Both the position numbers and the translations under genes were made by a program. DNA of 9,363 nucleotides from assembly GCA_964620915.1 (NCBI GenBank), contig CAZUKP010000103.1:1-9363 (forward strand), in the 5' to 3' direction. The notes beneath the pieces were generated by a model. The model saw only the letters and a program-made list of their open reading frames with translations. It ran no database searches and was not told the origin of the DNA. This document shows, piece after piece, positions 1 to 6,745 of the stretch. The stretch's first letter is position 1, and each line of letters starts with the position of its first letter. Source of the stretch: Hyphomicrobium_A sp964620915. GTDB taxonomy: Bacteria > Pseudomonadota > Alphaproteobacteria > Rhizobiales > Hyphomicrobiaceae.

Positions 1-109
1 CGAAGATCGCCGGCCGAACTCGCAAGGTGACCCCTACCAGATCGCCTCTCAGATTCTGAAGACGATTGCTTCTGTGGCCACGGAAGGAAAGGCCAGCGCC
101 GCCGCATAG
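1..109 (+). CDS. 3' end of an unidentified protein
   Basis: An open frame enters the window (first full codon at base 2) and ends with TAG at 107-109, giving 35 residues that end ATEGKASAAA. The segment is alanine- and lysine-rich with an amphipathic look (QIASQILKTIASVA) and no cysteine or membrane segment. I do not recognise the family. That the frame is real is supported by a strong intrinsic terminator 29 bases after the stop, as expected at the end of a transcription unit. The start and most of the protein lie outside the window. Confidence 0.6.
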   Translation, partial: EDRRPNSQGDPYQIASQILKTIASVATEGKASAAA

Positions 110-122
110 GGCAGCTTCGGCG

Positions 123-180
123 CGACTCGAAGACGAGCAAATGGGGGGTCCGGGGGGCCCCCCATTTTTTGCGCGAGTCG
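123..180 (+). terminator. Strong Rho-independent terminator with an outer stem
   Basis: The core stem AAATGGGGGG (139-148) pairs perfectly with CCCCCCATTT (158-167) around a 9-base loop and runs into six T residues (165-170). An outer pair, CGACTCG (123-129) and CGAGTCG (174-180), can extend it. Orientation and position fit termination of the CDS ending at 109. The A/T flanks make the core usable on both strands, but no minus-strand gene runs into it from the right. Confidence 0.88.
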
Positions 181-287
181 TTTCAAGAGCTTCGCTGCGC
201 TCGTTCAGTCCTGCCGGAAGAGGGAACATGTTGCCAACTGCCCGGCTCCAGGCGATGCCGGCGAAATCTTCCTAACGATAGCGTGTG

Positions 288-316
288 CTGACGGGCCGCC
301 AGCGAGCGGCTACACT
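288..316 (+). promoter_or_regulatory. Candidate sigma-70-type promoter of the doxX-like gene
   Basis: CTGACG (288-293) and TACACT (311-316) are separated by exactly 17 bases, a good match to housekeeping -35 and -10 boxes. Transcription would start near 323, leaving a leader of about 37 bases before the ATG at 360. The spacer holds the inverted repeat GCCGC/GCGGC, a possible operator. This is prediction from motif match only. Confidence 0.5.
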
Positions 317-359
317 GGCTTCATAAAGCTCGTCAGAAGCCTTCAGAGGGGGAGTTGCC

Positions 360-758
360 ATGACCACAGAGACACTCGAAACCGTTTGGGCCCCGCGCGT
401 CCTCAGCGTTTTGCGTATTGTCGCGGCGCTGCTCTTCTTCGAGCACGGTTCGTCCAAGCTGCTCGGCTTTCCGCCTTCGAACTTCACGCCGGAGGTCATG
501 TCCTTGCCGTGGATCGCGGGCGTGCTGGAAATCGTCGGCGGCGCGCTGCTCGTGGTAGGCTTGTTCACGCGTCCCGTAGCGTTCGTGCTGTCCGGCCTGA
601 TGGCGTTCGCCTACTGGATTGCCCATGCGCCGAAGAGCGTGTACCCGCTCCTCAACGGCGGCGACGGCGCGATCCTGTTCTGTTTCATCTTTCTCTATCT
701 CGTGTTCGCCGGCCCGGGGCCTTGGAGCCTCGACGCGTTGCGGAGGCGGGAGAGCTAG
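360..758 (+). CDS. DoxX family membrane protein
   Basis: A 132-residue integral membrane protein with four hydrophobic segments at about residues 13-29, 50-69, 71-90 and 101-118, the length and topology usual for DoxX. Family signatures visible are FFEHGSSKLLGF after the first helix, EIVGGALLVVGLFTRP across helices 2-3 and the C-terminal NGGDGAILFCF...GPGPWSLD. DoxX proteins sit in the inner membrane; members are linked to terminal oxidase subunits or to thiol and oxidative-stress complexes, but small stand-alone members like this one mostly have no proven role. The ATG at 360 is preceded by a purine-rich AGAGGGGGAG ribosome site at good spacing. It appears monocistronic: promoter at 288-316 and hairpin terminator at 794-848. 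Confidence 0.9.
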   Translation: MTTETLETVWAPRVLSVLRIVAALLFFEHGSSKLLGFPPSNFTPEVMSLPWIAGVLEIVGGALLVVGLFTRPVAFVLSGLMAFAYWIAHAPKSVYPLLNGGDGAILFCFIFLYLVFAGPGPWSLDALRRRES

Positions 759-793
759 AGGCGCCGCCGCCGCGAGAGCCTCGTCACCAAGGC

Positions 794-848
794 TGGAGTT
801 TGGCGTGAGCGCTCGTCTCGCCGGCGGCGCGCCAGACTCCATTTCGTT
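794..848 (+). terminator. Hairpin terminator after the doxX-like gene
   Basis: TGGAGTTTGGCG (794-805) pairs with CGCCAGACTCCA (830-841) over 12 positions with a single G-T pair. The 24-base loop contains a further GAGCGCTC palindrome. The stem is followed by the T-rich TTTCGTT (842-848). It lies 35 bases after the doxX stop. The T-tract is interrupted, so strength is uncertain. Confidence 0.55.
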
Positions 849-916
849 AACGCCGTAAAGACATTTTTAGCCAAGACCTTAAACGCAAACTTTAGCGCCG
901 CCGCCACAGATTGGCG

Positions 917-1117
917 ATGAGTGTGCGTCAGCAGTTCATGGTGGGTCTGCTCGCGGTCACCTTGATCGCGACGCTGGGCGCGAGCGCGGCAAAGGATGTC
1001 GCGCCGGTCGCCGGGCGATCCCACGCGAGTATTTGGCTCGACCCTTCAGCGTCCGACCAATTGCTTGCCAGCCGGCTCAACATCACGAACATGGCGAAGA
1101 CGCCGCCGGCACGCTAA
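917..1117 (+). CDS. Possible small secreted protein (hypothetical)
   Basis: ATG at 917 opens a 66-residue frame (a TTG at 911 is in frame two codons earlier). The first 27 residues look like a Sec signal peptide: a positive end (MSVRQQ), a hydrophobic core (FMVGLLAVTLIATLG) and a small-residue cleavage region (ASAAKD). The remaining roughly 40 residues (PVAGRSHASIWLDPSASDQ...) have no motif I recognise. No good ribosome site precedes 917. It may be the remnant of a longer exported protein truncated by a stop at 1115-1117, since no frame downstream clearly continues it. Treat as hypothetical; a chance ORF is possible. Confidence 0.35.
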   Translation: MSVRQQFMVGLLAVTLIATLGASAAKDVAPVAGRSHASIWLDPSASDQLLASRLNITNMAKTPPAR

Positions 1118-1242
1118 AGCCGCGCGTCTCGTTCAGCTTTCGAAACTGGATGCCTCCGGGCTCGCCCTGGAGTAGGCCGATGGCCGAGTGCCAGCCGTTC
1201 GACATCAACCGACAAACGCCTTGCTGCCCGCGAGGTGTCCCC

Positions 1243-1260
1243 AAAACGCTTCAAGAAGCG
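1243..1260 (-). terminator. Intrinsic terminator of the araC-like gene
   Basis: On the minus strand, CGCTT-CTTG-AAGCG (1260-1247) forms a short perfect hairpin followed at once by four T residues (1246-1243). It begins 7 bases after the stop of the AraC-type gene, the expected place. Confidence 0.6.
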
Positions 1261-1267
1261 GTATCTT

Positions 1268-1939
1268 CTAGACGAGAGGATCGCGCCGTACCTCGGAAGG
1301 CGTGGCGCCGTAGCAACGCCGGAAGGCGCGGTTGAAATAGGACAGGTCGCCGAAACCGCTGGCATAGGCAATGGCGCTGATTGACAGGTGAGCCTGCCGT
1401 GGATCCGAGAGCGTTTGACGAGCACTGGCGAGACGGGCCGTAAGCACATACTCCGAAAACGTCACGCCCTCGCTTTCGAACAGCATGTGGATGTATCGGG
1501 GCGAGATGCGCTGACGGCGCGCGACGGCAGCGACGGAGAGATCGCGCGCGGTCAAATTGGACTGGATATCCGCCTTCACCGCCTTGAGCCTAGCCGCGCG
1601 CAGCCCGCGGCCGTTGGCAATCTCCTCGGCCTCGCGCGTGGGTCCGAGTGCCAATGCGAGGAGATCGTGAACGTGGGTCACCGCCAGCTGGAGGACGGCG
1701 GGGTCGGCAATGTTGAAACTTTCGCGCCAGGCCGAGAGATAGAGTTGCAGCAGGCGCAACGCGTCGTTCGACCCGACGCGGGTGCTGGCCTCTTCGATAT
1801 CCGGCAGGAGAGACGCCAAGGCCGACCGCGGCACCATGATCGCGAACGGTCGAGCCTGACGTTGCCGAGTTCCGCCCGGCGAGCGATCCCGGAGCAAAGC
1901 CAGCCCGTGCCGGACCGCGTATGAGTCCGGCCGTGGCAC
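1268..1939 (-). CDS. AraC family transcriptional regulator, N-terminally truncated
   Basis: The 223 residues from a GTG at 1939 contain a complete AraC DNA-binding domain. The first helix-turn-helix is at about residues 132-158 (LSVAAVARRQRISPRYIHMLF) and the second at 186-212, with the usual AYASGFGDLSYFNRAFR and GATPSEVR ending. Before it, residues 33-110 (FAIMVPRSALASLL...) match only the C-terminal part of the AraC_binding_2 sensor domain. Such regulators are normally about 300-330 residues, so roughly 100 N-terminal residues are missing. The frame does not continue as AraC-like sequence to the right, where the beta-helix gene begins. The first ~20 residues look unrelated or frameshifted. 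No ribosome site or promoter is visible, so this is probably a gene fragment whose sensor domain is lost. An intrinsic terminator follows at 1260-1243. Confidence 0.75.
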   Translation of the reverse strand: MPRPDSYAVRHGLALLRDRSPGGTRQRQARPFAIMVPRSALASLLPDIEEASTRVGSNDALRLLQLYLSAWRESFNIADPAVLQLAVTHVHDLLALALGPTREAEEIANGRGLRAARLKAVKADIQSNLTARDLSVAAVARRQRISPRYIHMLFESEGVTFSEYVLTARLASARQTLSDPRQAHLSISAIAYASGFGDLSYFNRAFRRCYGATPSEVRRDPLV

Positions 1940-3292
1940 GCGGGGACGTCTACATGGGCTTTCCCGAGAGGTTCGACCGCTATTATACCGACCCGTCTTG
2001 GAAGCCGTCCCTCACATTATATGTGAGCCCGGACGGCAGCGGTGACGGGGCCACGCGCGAGACGCCGATGGCCGTTGCGGATGCGGTCGCGGCGGCGCGT
2101 CCCGGCACGGAGATCCTCTTCCTGAATGGCGCCTATTCGGGTTGCTTCGAGTTCACGAAGGAGAACGGCGGGACCTACGAGGAGCCCGTCGTGCTCCATG
2201 CTGAGCGCAACGCCGACGGCTCTATCGGCGTCGAAATCGCTTGCTGTGGGACCGGACGCCGGACCTGCTTCAACTTCGAAGGCGCGGACTATGTCGCGGT
2301 CGACGGCTTCGAGTTCGCCGGAGGCGCTTACGGCGTGCGCGCCGTGGGAGGAGGCTATCCGGCGAGCGAGCATTCGCGCGGCATCGCGGTGCTGAACTGC
2401 AACGGACACGGCCAAGGGCGCGATCCGTTCTTCTCGGCCCAATCGGATTGGAACGTTTGGGAGAGCAATGTTGCATCCGGCGCCAAGGAAGAGGACGGGC
2501 ACGGCCTCTATATCAGCAACGGAAGCGACTGGAACCTGGTCCGCTTCAACGAGACCTACGGCAACGCATCGAGCGACTTCCAGATCAACGCCGACCCGGC
2601 CTCGACCTGCGCGGAAGTCGGGATCTCATTCGACGACCCGCGCTGCGACGCGTATGCCGGGGAGGGCGAGGGCGGCCAGGGCGCGAGCGACTACTTTCTC
2701 GTGGAGGGCAACTACTTTCACGACAGCATCGTCGGGCCGAACTTCACCAGCGTGCGCCGCAGCGTGGTGCGCAACAATATCTTCGGCCCGCAGATGCGCC
2801 ACAATGTGAGCTTCTGGCAGGAGACCGACAATCCCAAGCTCGGCTCGAGCGACAACAAGATCCTGCATAACCTGTTCATCACGCGCGGCAGACATGCGGT
2901 GCAGTTCGCAAACGGTTCCACGCGCAACGATTTCGCCAACAATCTGCTTATCGGCATCAGCACCGACGGTGACCAGCCAGCCGCCAATCCCAAGGCGGGT
3001 CCTTATGGAGGTCGACGGCACCGTGGGCGACAACGTCTATCGCGGGAACGTCTATGTCTCGGGGCATATCGAGGGCCGGGAGTTCAACGACCGGGAGTGG
3101 GCCCTAACGAATTTCTCCCCGGGCTGGTTCGCGAACTTCCCGATTGGGCTCGCTCACGATGCGAATGCCTTTGTGCCCACCGGTGGGGCGCCGTTTCTCG
3201 GTCTCGGCGAATTCGCCCCCGATGCGCCTCTCGACCGAAACGGTGTCATGAGATCAGACAAAGTCACGCCGGGCCCAAGCGAGGGACCGTGA
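1921..3292 (+). pseudogene. Right-handed parallel beta-helix protein, frameshifted
   Basis: The frame from ATG 1921 (or ATG 1954, preceded by GGGGA) encodes LYVSPDGSGDG, SGTY-like GGTYEEPVVLHAE and then repeated Asn-rich coils (NGSDWNLVRFNETYGN, VVRNNIFGPQ, NKILHNLFITRG, NDFANNLLIG) typical of beta-helix polysaccharide lyases, epimerases and related surface proteins. After about residue 360 the frame turns into Arg-rich nonsense. The sensible continuation (LMEVDGTVGDNVYRGN ... GAPFLGLGEFAPDAPLDRNGV) lies in the next frame and ends at TGA 3290-3292. Removing one G from the GGG at 2997-2999 joins both halves into about 456 residues with a normal-looking C-terminus. No signal peptide is present, though such proteins are usually exported. 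Either a real pseudogene or a sequencing error; enzymatic activity and substrate cannot be told. Without repair the frame would run on to 3321. Confidence 0.75.
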
Positions 3293-3412
3293 CATGTGCG
3301 GTGCGGCTGCGGACCTTTTGAAGACGCTTACGGCCAAGCGGACACGTGAGCCCGAGCGCAACTTAGCCGGCTCCTCGCGGTGGCGAATAGTTCAACGATT
3401 TCTTGATCTTAG

Positions 3413-3457
3413 TGGTGGGCGGTACTGGACTCGAACCAGTGACCCCTGCGATGTGAA
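3413..3457 (-). other. 3' half of tRNA-Val(CAC): putative integration-site remnant
   Basis: Read on the minus strand the segment gives, in tRNA order, anticodon loop TTCACAT (anticodon CAC), 3' anticodon strand CGCAG, variable loop GGGTC, T arm ACTGG-TTCGAGT-CCAGT (perfect 5-bp stem with TTCGA), acceptor 3' strand ACCGCCC, discriminator A and an encoded CCA (3415-3413). The 5' half is absent: upstream of the loop one expects CTGCG but finds CCTGG, and no D arm or 5' acceptor strand follows. It is thus not a functional tRNA. A displaced 3' half ending inside the anticodon loop is the classic footprint of tyrosine-integrase insertion into a tRNA gene. With this orientation the inserted DNA should lie to the right, and the intact tRNA-Val gene should be at the far end. 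Confidence 0.8.
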
Positions 3458-3467
3458 CCAGGGGTCA
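3440..3467. repeat. Perfect 9-bp inverted repeat centred on the tRNA anticodon loop
   Basis: TGACCCCTG (3440-3448) and CAGGGGTCA (3459-3467) are perfect reverse complements separated by 10 bases (CGATGTGAAC) that contain the anticodon loop. The left arm is tRNA sequence; the right arm lies beyond where tRNA identity ends. Tyrosine recombinases use two inverted core-binding arms around a short crossover region, often the anticodon loop in tRNA sites, so this is a candidate core recombination site. The assignment is inference. Confidence 0.6.
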
Positions 3468-3538
3468 GCTCACAAAAGTCCGCTTTCGGGAAGGCTAACG
3501 GATTTCGACCTAGGATGCCTGCCAAAGGCCTTCGTCCG

Positions 3539-3572
3539 CAAGTCCGCCTGGGGTCAGAGGCGGAACATCAGC
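3539..3572 (+). repeat. Diverged copy of a Hyphomicrobiales-type intergenic repeat
   Basis: AAGTCCGCCTGGGGTCAGAG followed by GCGGAACATC resembles the TCCGCTTTGGGTC...AGCCGAC units that are scattered between genes in many Rhizobiales. A second, inverted copy is at 6302-6332. The match is by eye and imperfect, so the copy boundaries are approximate. Confidence 0.4.
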
Positions 3573-3787
3573 GAGCGCATCATCAATGTCCGCGTTACCA
3601 CAGGTGCAGCAAGCAACGGCCTCAGGCAGCCCGATCAAGTGCTACACCTTCTAAAATCCGGTCCCATATCTGTCAGTATGCGCAACATTGCGTTTCGGGT
3701 GTCACGAACTTGGCCGCAACGCTGAGGGCGGAAAACCCGATCCGCACGATCGGATCTGACTCTTCTTCACCTCGTTCAAGGGTCGCC

Positions 3788-3807
3788 GCTAGAGCGCATG
3801 CTCTAGC
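3788..3807. repeat. Hairpin downstream of the Mo-oxidoreductase gene
   Basis: GCTAGAGC (3788-3795) and GCTCTAGC (3800-3807) are perfect 8-bp arms around GCAT. It lies 16 bases beyond the stop of the minus-strand oxidoreductase gene and could act as a 3' stabiliser or weak terminator. No T-tract follows on the minus strand, so an ordinary intrinsic terminator is unlikely. Confidence 0.45.
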
Positions 3808-3823
3808 AACCACCCTACAAGCG

Positions 3824-5950
3824 CTAATTGGCCCGGGTTACTTGGACGAGGTTGTCCGAGAACGAGGGAGCATGCCCCATATCAGCGAACTCGGCGGAAC
3901 TGATGCTGTTTACCGTTCCATCGTTGAGCTGCCGCCAGTACCCTAGCGTGGCCACCACCACGCCCGGATTGACGTCTTGTGTGATCCGAGCCAGGCCCCT
4001 GAAAGCACCACGGCTGTTCTCGACCTTGATGCGGTCGCCATCAACGATGCCCCGAGGCTCTGCATCCGCTGCATTAATCAGAACGAATTGCTCGCCCTGA
4101 CCGCGGATTTTTTCTTCCATATTGGCGTAGCAGGAATTCAGAAAGCCGTGACTTTTCGGAGAGACAATGTTGAGCGGATATTTCTGCGCCAGCTCAGGAT
4201 TGTTGTCCCGCGTCTCGCGGGCCGGAACATAGTCAGGCAATGGATCAAGAGCCTCACCCGGTTGAAACCCCTCGTACATCTGTCGGAAGGGACCGGCCAC
4301 GAAGTTCGTCGCGTTTTCGATCAGGAAATGGCATTTCCCGCTTGCCGTTGGGAAGTTGCCTTCGCGATGAGGGACGCGATCGTCCTTCGTACCTACCTTT
4401 AGCCGGGCGAAACCGTGCCTACGCAGATAGTCCAAATCAATCCCATCGCAGGCCGGTGAGCTCCAGTCGACGTAATGTTCCAAGCATTCGCTATCGGACC
4501 ATTTGAAGTTCTCTTCCTCAAAGCCCATCCGTGCGGCCAAGCGGCGAAAGATCTCGTTGTTCGGAATCGCCTCGCCCGGGCTCTCAACGCATTTGGCGTT
4601 GTAGGTCAGATAAAGGTGCCCCCAAGACAGGATCATATCTTCCATTTCGGCGCCCATTGATGCGGGCAGGACGATGTCGGCGTAAGACGCCGTATCGGAG
4701 ATGAAGTGCTCGGCGCTGACCATGAACAAGTCCTCTCGCATGAGCCCCTTCACGATCTTGTCGGTCTCCGGAGCCTGAGTAACGGGATTGGAGTTCCAGC
4801 ACATCATCGACTTAATCGGCGGATCGAGCGGGATCTCGCCAGTGAGCGCCCGTCCGATCTGCAGGTTGTTAATCACGCGCGTGCCTTCTGGGATGAGATC
4901 CGGTCGGCAGATAACATCGAATTTGTAGGGATGTTCCCAGACTGGGAACTGGGTGACGCCGCCACCAACATGACGCCAAGCGCCCGTTAGTGCGGGTATG
5001 CAGGTTACGGCGCGGATTGTTTGGCCGCCGCCGTAATGGCGCTCTAGTGCAACACCCATCCGGATACCGGCTGGCTGCATCGTAGCCAATTCACGGGCGA
5101 GCGTCTTAATGTCCTCGGCCGGAACACCGGTGATAGCTTCGGCCCACTCAGGCGTGCGTGATGCTGCGCGTTCGCGGAGTTCGTCATATCCGATGGTGTA
5201 GTTGTCGACGTAATCCTGGTCGACCAGTCCCTGATCTATAATCGAGTTTATCACCGCCATGGCGAGGGCGCTGTCGGTACCCGGCCTTGGACAAATGTGC
5301 CAATCGGCTTCTTTCGCGGTACGAGACGTATAGGCATCGATGACGACAACCTTAGCTCCACGCTTTTGCGCGTCTTTGACGATAGCCCAATGATGTAGAT
5401 TGGTGCTGACGCTGTTGCATGCCCAGATGACGATATACTTTGAGTGAATGTAGCTCTCAGGATCAAGGCCAGCCGTCGCCCCGACAGTGAGTAGCCAAGC
5501 CGTGCACGAGCCTTCGCCGCAGAAGGTACGCTCGCAAACAGTTGCGCCCATGCGGTTGAAGAATGCATCGCCACCATTGAGGCCGTGCACAAGTCCTTGG
5601 TGGCCCAGATAACTGTACGGCACTATGGCTTGCGGGCCATACTCGCCGATGATGGCCTTCCATCGCGATACGATCGTGTCGAGCGCTTCATCCCAAGATA
5701 TGCGTTCGAACTGCTTGGAGCCCTTCGGTCCGACGCGCTTGAGTGGATAAAGCAAGCGGTCTGGGTGATAGTGGCGTTTTTCATAATCTTTCAGCTTCAC
5801 ACAGAGACCACCGCGCGTCATAGGATGATCTGGATTGCCGCGTACGCCCTTCAGTTTGCCATTCTCGACCTCGAACAGCATCGCACATGTATCCGGACAG
5901 TCGTGCGGGCAAGCACCGAAAGACGTGGTCGTCGATATGCGCTCGTTCAT
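3824..5950 (-). CDS. Molybdopterin oxidoreductase with N-terminal [4Fe-4S] site
   Basis: A 708-residue member of the DMSO-reductase/formate-dehydrogenase superfamily. From the ATG at 5950, residues 12-52 carry the cluster motif C14-x3-C18-x3-C22-x27-C50 followed by K52, in the form CPHDCPDTC...GGLCVK typical of a subgroup of soluble Mo enzymes. The main Mo-bisPGD domain follows (ISWDEALDTI near 84, WACNSVSTNLHHW, VVIDAYTSRTAKEADWHI, PGTDSALAMA). RTFC places C144 where formate dehydrogenase has its Mo-ligating Cys/Sec, so C144 is the likely ligand; C149 is nearby. The C-terminal pterin-binding domain begins near 595 (YPLNIVSPKSHGFLNS). There is no Tat signal, so it should be cytoplasmic. ATG 5950 is preferred over GTG 5968 because GGAGGGG lies upstream of it and homology starts right after it. 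No electron-transfer subunit is adjacent; substrate unknown. Confidence 0.9.
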   Translation of the reverse strand: MNERISTTTSFGACPHDCPDTCAMLFEVENGKLKGVRGNPDHPMTRGGLCVKLKDYEKRHYHPDRLLYPLKRVGPKGSKQFERISWDEALDTIVSRWKAIIGEYGPQAIVPYSYLGHQGLVHGLNGGDAFFNRMGATVCERTFCGEGSCTAWLLTVGATAGLDPESYIHSKYIVIWACNSVSTNLHHWAIVKDAQKRGAKVVVIDAYTSRTAKEADWHICPRPGTDSALAMAVINSIIDQGLVDQDYVDNYTIGYDELRERAASRTPEWAEAITGVPAEDIKTLARELATMQPAGIRMGVALERHYGGGQTIRAVTCIPALTGAWRHVGGGVTQFPVWEHPYKFDVICRPDLIPEGTRVINNLQIGRALTGEIPLDPPIKSMMCWNSNPVTQAPETDKIVKGLMREDLFMVSAEHFISDTASYADIVLPASMGAEMEDMILSWGHLYLTYNAKCVESPGEAIPNNEIFRRLAARMGFEEENFKWSDSECLEHYVDWSSPACDGIDLDYLRRHGFARLKVGTKDDRVPHREGNFPTASGKCHFLIENATNFVAGPFRQMYEGFQPGEALDPLPDYVPARETRDNNPELAQKYPLNIVSPKSHGFLNSCYANMEEKIRGQGEQFVLINAADAEPRGIVDGDRIKVENSRGAFRGLARITQDVNPGVVVATLGYWRQLNDGTVNSISSAEFADMGHAPSFSDNLVQVTRAN

Positions 5951-6301
5951 ATGGGGGATCCCCTCCACAACGGTTGGCGGCCGCGGCTCTGAAATGAATT
6001 CGTCGGCACCCAGTAGGCACTTCTATTGAAGCGTACAACGGGCCGTCGGGTAAGAAAAGAAAACTGGTTTCTGAAGCAGGTGCATCCCTTTCCGAGAAGG
6101 CTTTTGGGCCTACAATCAAAAGGAGCGTAACTCCCGCGCATATTCACCCTGCGCCGGACGCTACTAATTTCAGCCGAGAGATGAACTCCATGGAACCCGT
6201 TTGAACACGCGATGTCTTTTTTGGCACGCAGCGGATCTCAATATCCGTGCCGGAGATGTTTGGTTAGGAGCAAAAACCGGAAGTGGCCTAGCCGTGCCAG
6301 A

Positions 6302-6332
6302 AAGTCGGCTCCTGGACCCAAAGCGGATATCC
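6302..6332 (-). repeat. Second diverged copy of the intergenic repeat, inverted
   Basis: Read on the minus strand it gives ATCCGCTTTGGGTCCAGG then AGCCGACTTT, close to the canonical Rhizobiales unit and to the plus-strand copy at 3539-3572. It overlaps the perfect 12-bp palindrome GCGGATATCCGC (6323-6334). Aligned by eye. Confidence 0.45.
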
Positions 6333-6471
6333 GCGCCAAAGAGTAAGGGCGCTTTTGCCTTGTCGGTGAAACCGTCGTCAGCGTTGATCAGGCCGCTTTC
6401 GTGTCCAAGCCGAGCCGATGGAGGCGGAGGTGAGGACGAAATCAGGGGTCACTTCGTGGAAGGCGCGCTGC

Positions 6472-6492
6472 CGCTCCGAAAATTGCGGAGCG
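6472..6492. repeat. Hairpin of 7-bp arms in the divergent region
   Basis: CGCTCCG (6472-6478) and CGGAGCG (6486-6492) are perfect arms around AAAATTG. No T-tract follows on either strand. It lies in unexplained noncoding sequence; function unknown. Confidence 0.4.
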
Positions 6493-6671
6493 ACCAGTAG
6501 GGAGCTTCGCGGCCGCTGGGGGCCTCAAGAAAACTATCGAATAGCCCATGTCGGGCTTCACGGCGCCGAGTCTCAATCGGGATCTTCGACGCAGGGTCCT
6601 TCTCCGAGCGTCGAGACCGCGAAATCCGTGGCGCTAAACGAATGAAAATAATGACTCGGCATATTTTTCTG

Positions 6672-6725
6672 TTTACAAGTTCGCAATGCGCATTTATTCC
6701 CGCTCTAGGATGCGTGTTGCGCAAC
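6672..6725 (+). promoter_or_regulatory. Promoter with two palindromic operators upstream of the GS-like gene
   Basis: TTTACA (6672-6677) and TATTCC (6695-6700) are 17 bases apart, a plausible -35/-10 pair giving a start near 6707 and a leader of about 40 bases. A perfect palindrome AATGCGCATT (6685-6694) fills the spacer, and a second, GTTGCGCAAC (6716-6725), lies just downstream of the predicted start. Both are where a repressor would block transcription. The Lrp/AsnC protein encoded at 8272-8820 is the obvious candidate, but this is inference. Confidence 0.5.
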
Positions 6726-6745
6726 GTAAATCAGGGAGAGAAGGT

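Larger units (their letters stand above)
3293..3823. other. Noncoding boundary region between left block and Mo-oxidoreductase
   Basis: I see no convincing gene here. The region holds the tRNA-Val 3' fragment and its inverted repeat (3413-3467), a diverged intergenic repeat (3539-3572), the palindrome CGCAACATTGCG (3681-3692), a GATCCG/CGGATC inverted repeat (3739-3756) and an 8-bp-arm hairpin (3788-3807). Open frames across it are translations of the tRNA remnant or lack any protein-like features. Confidence 0.6.
5951..6745. other. Long divergent noncoding region
   Basis: This gap of about 795 bases separates the minus-strand oxidoreductase from the plus-strand GS-like gene. The right 90 bases hold the GS-like gene's promoter and two palindromes. 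The left part gives a weak minus-strand -35-like TTGTAC near 6040 with no good -10. The middle (about 6200-6500) holds an inverted copy of the intergenic repeat, the palindrome GCGGATATCCGC (6323-6334) and a 7-bp hairpin (6472-6492). Open frames there lack ribosome sites and protein-like features. Confidence 0.55.

Noticed and set aside
333..842. 169-residue minus-strand ORF antisense to the doxX-like gene
   Set aside because: Arg/Glu/Ala-rich composition typical of antisense frames in GC-rich genes; the plus-strand DoxX protein has clear membrane segments and family motifs.
1388..1924. 178-residue plus-strand ORF
   Set aside because: Antisense of the AraC-type gene, whose helix-turn-helix motifs are unmistakable.
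2241..2870. 209-residue Arg-rich plus-strand ORF inside the beta-helix gene
   Set aside because: Out-of-frame shadow with extreme Arg/Leu content; the beta-helix frame has coherent Asn-rich coils.
3294..3725. 143-residue plus-strand ORF containing GGRYWTRTSDPCDVNQ
   Set aside because: This peptide is the translation of the antisense of the tRNA-Val remnant, a familiar artefact; no ribosome site and no other protein-like sequence.
3739..3756. GATCCG/CGGATC hairpin as a terminator
   Set aside because: Six-bp arms, no T-tract on either strand and over 60 bases beyond the nearest gene end.
3515..3946. 143-residue plus-strand ORF
   Set aside because: It runs through noncoding DNA and into the 3' end of the minus-strand Mo-oxidoreductase gene, with no domain or ribosome site.
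6222..6236. TGGCAC resembling a sigma-54 -24 box upstream of the GS-like gene
   Set aside because: The -12 position reads GGAT instead of TTGC, and it lies more than 500 bases from the gene.
6201..6500. 99-residue plus-strand ORF in the divergent gap
   Set aside because: No ribosome site and no motif, and it spans the intergenic repeat read backwards.
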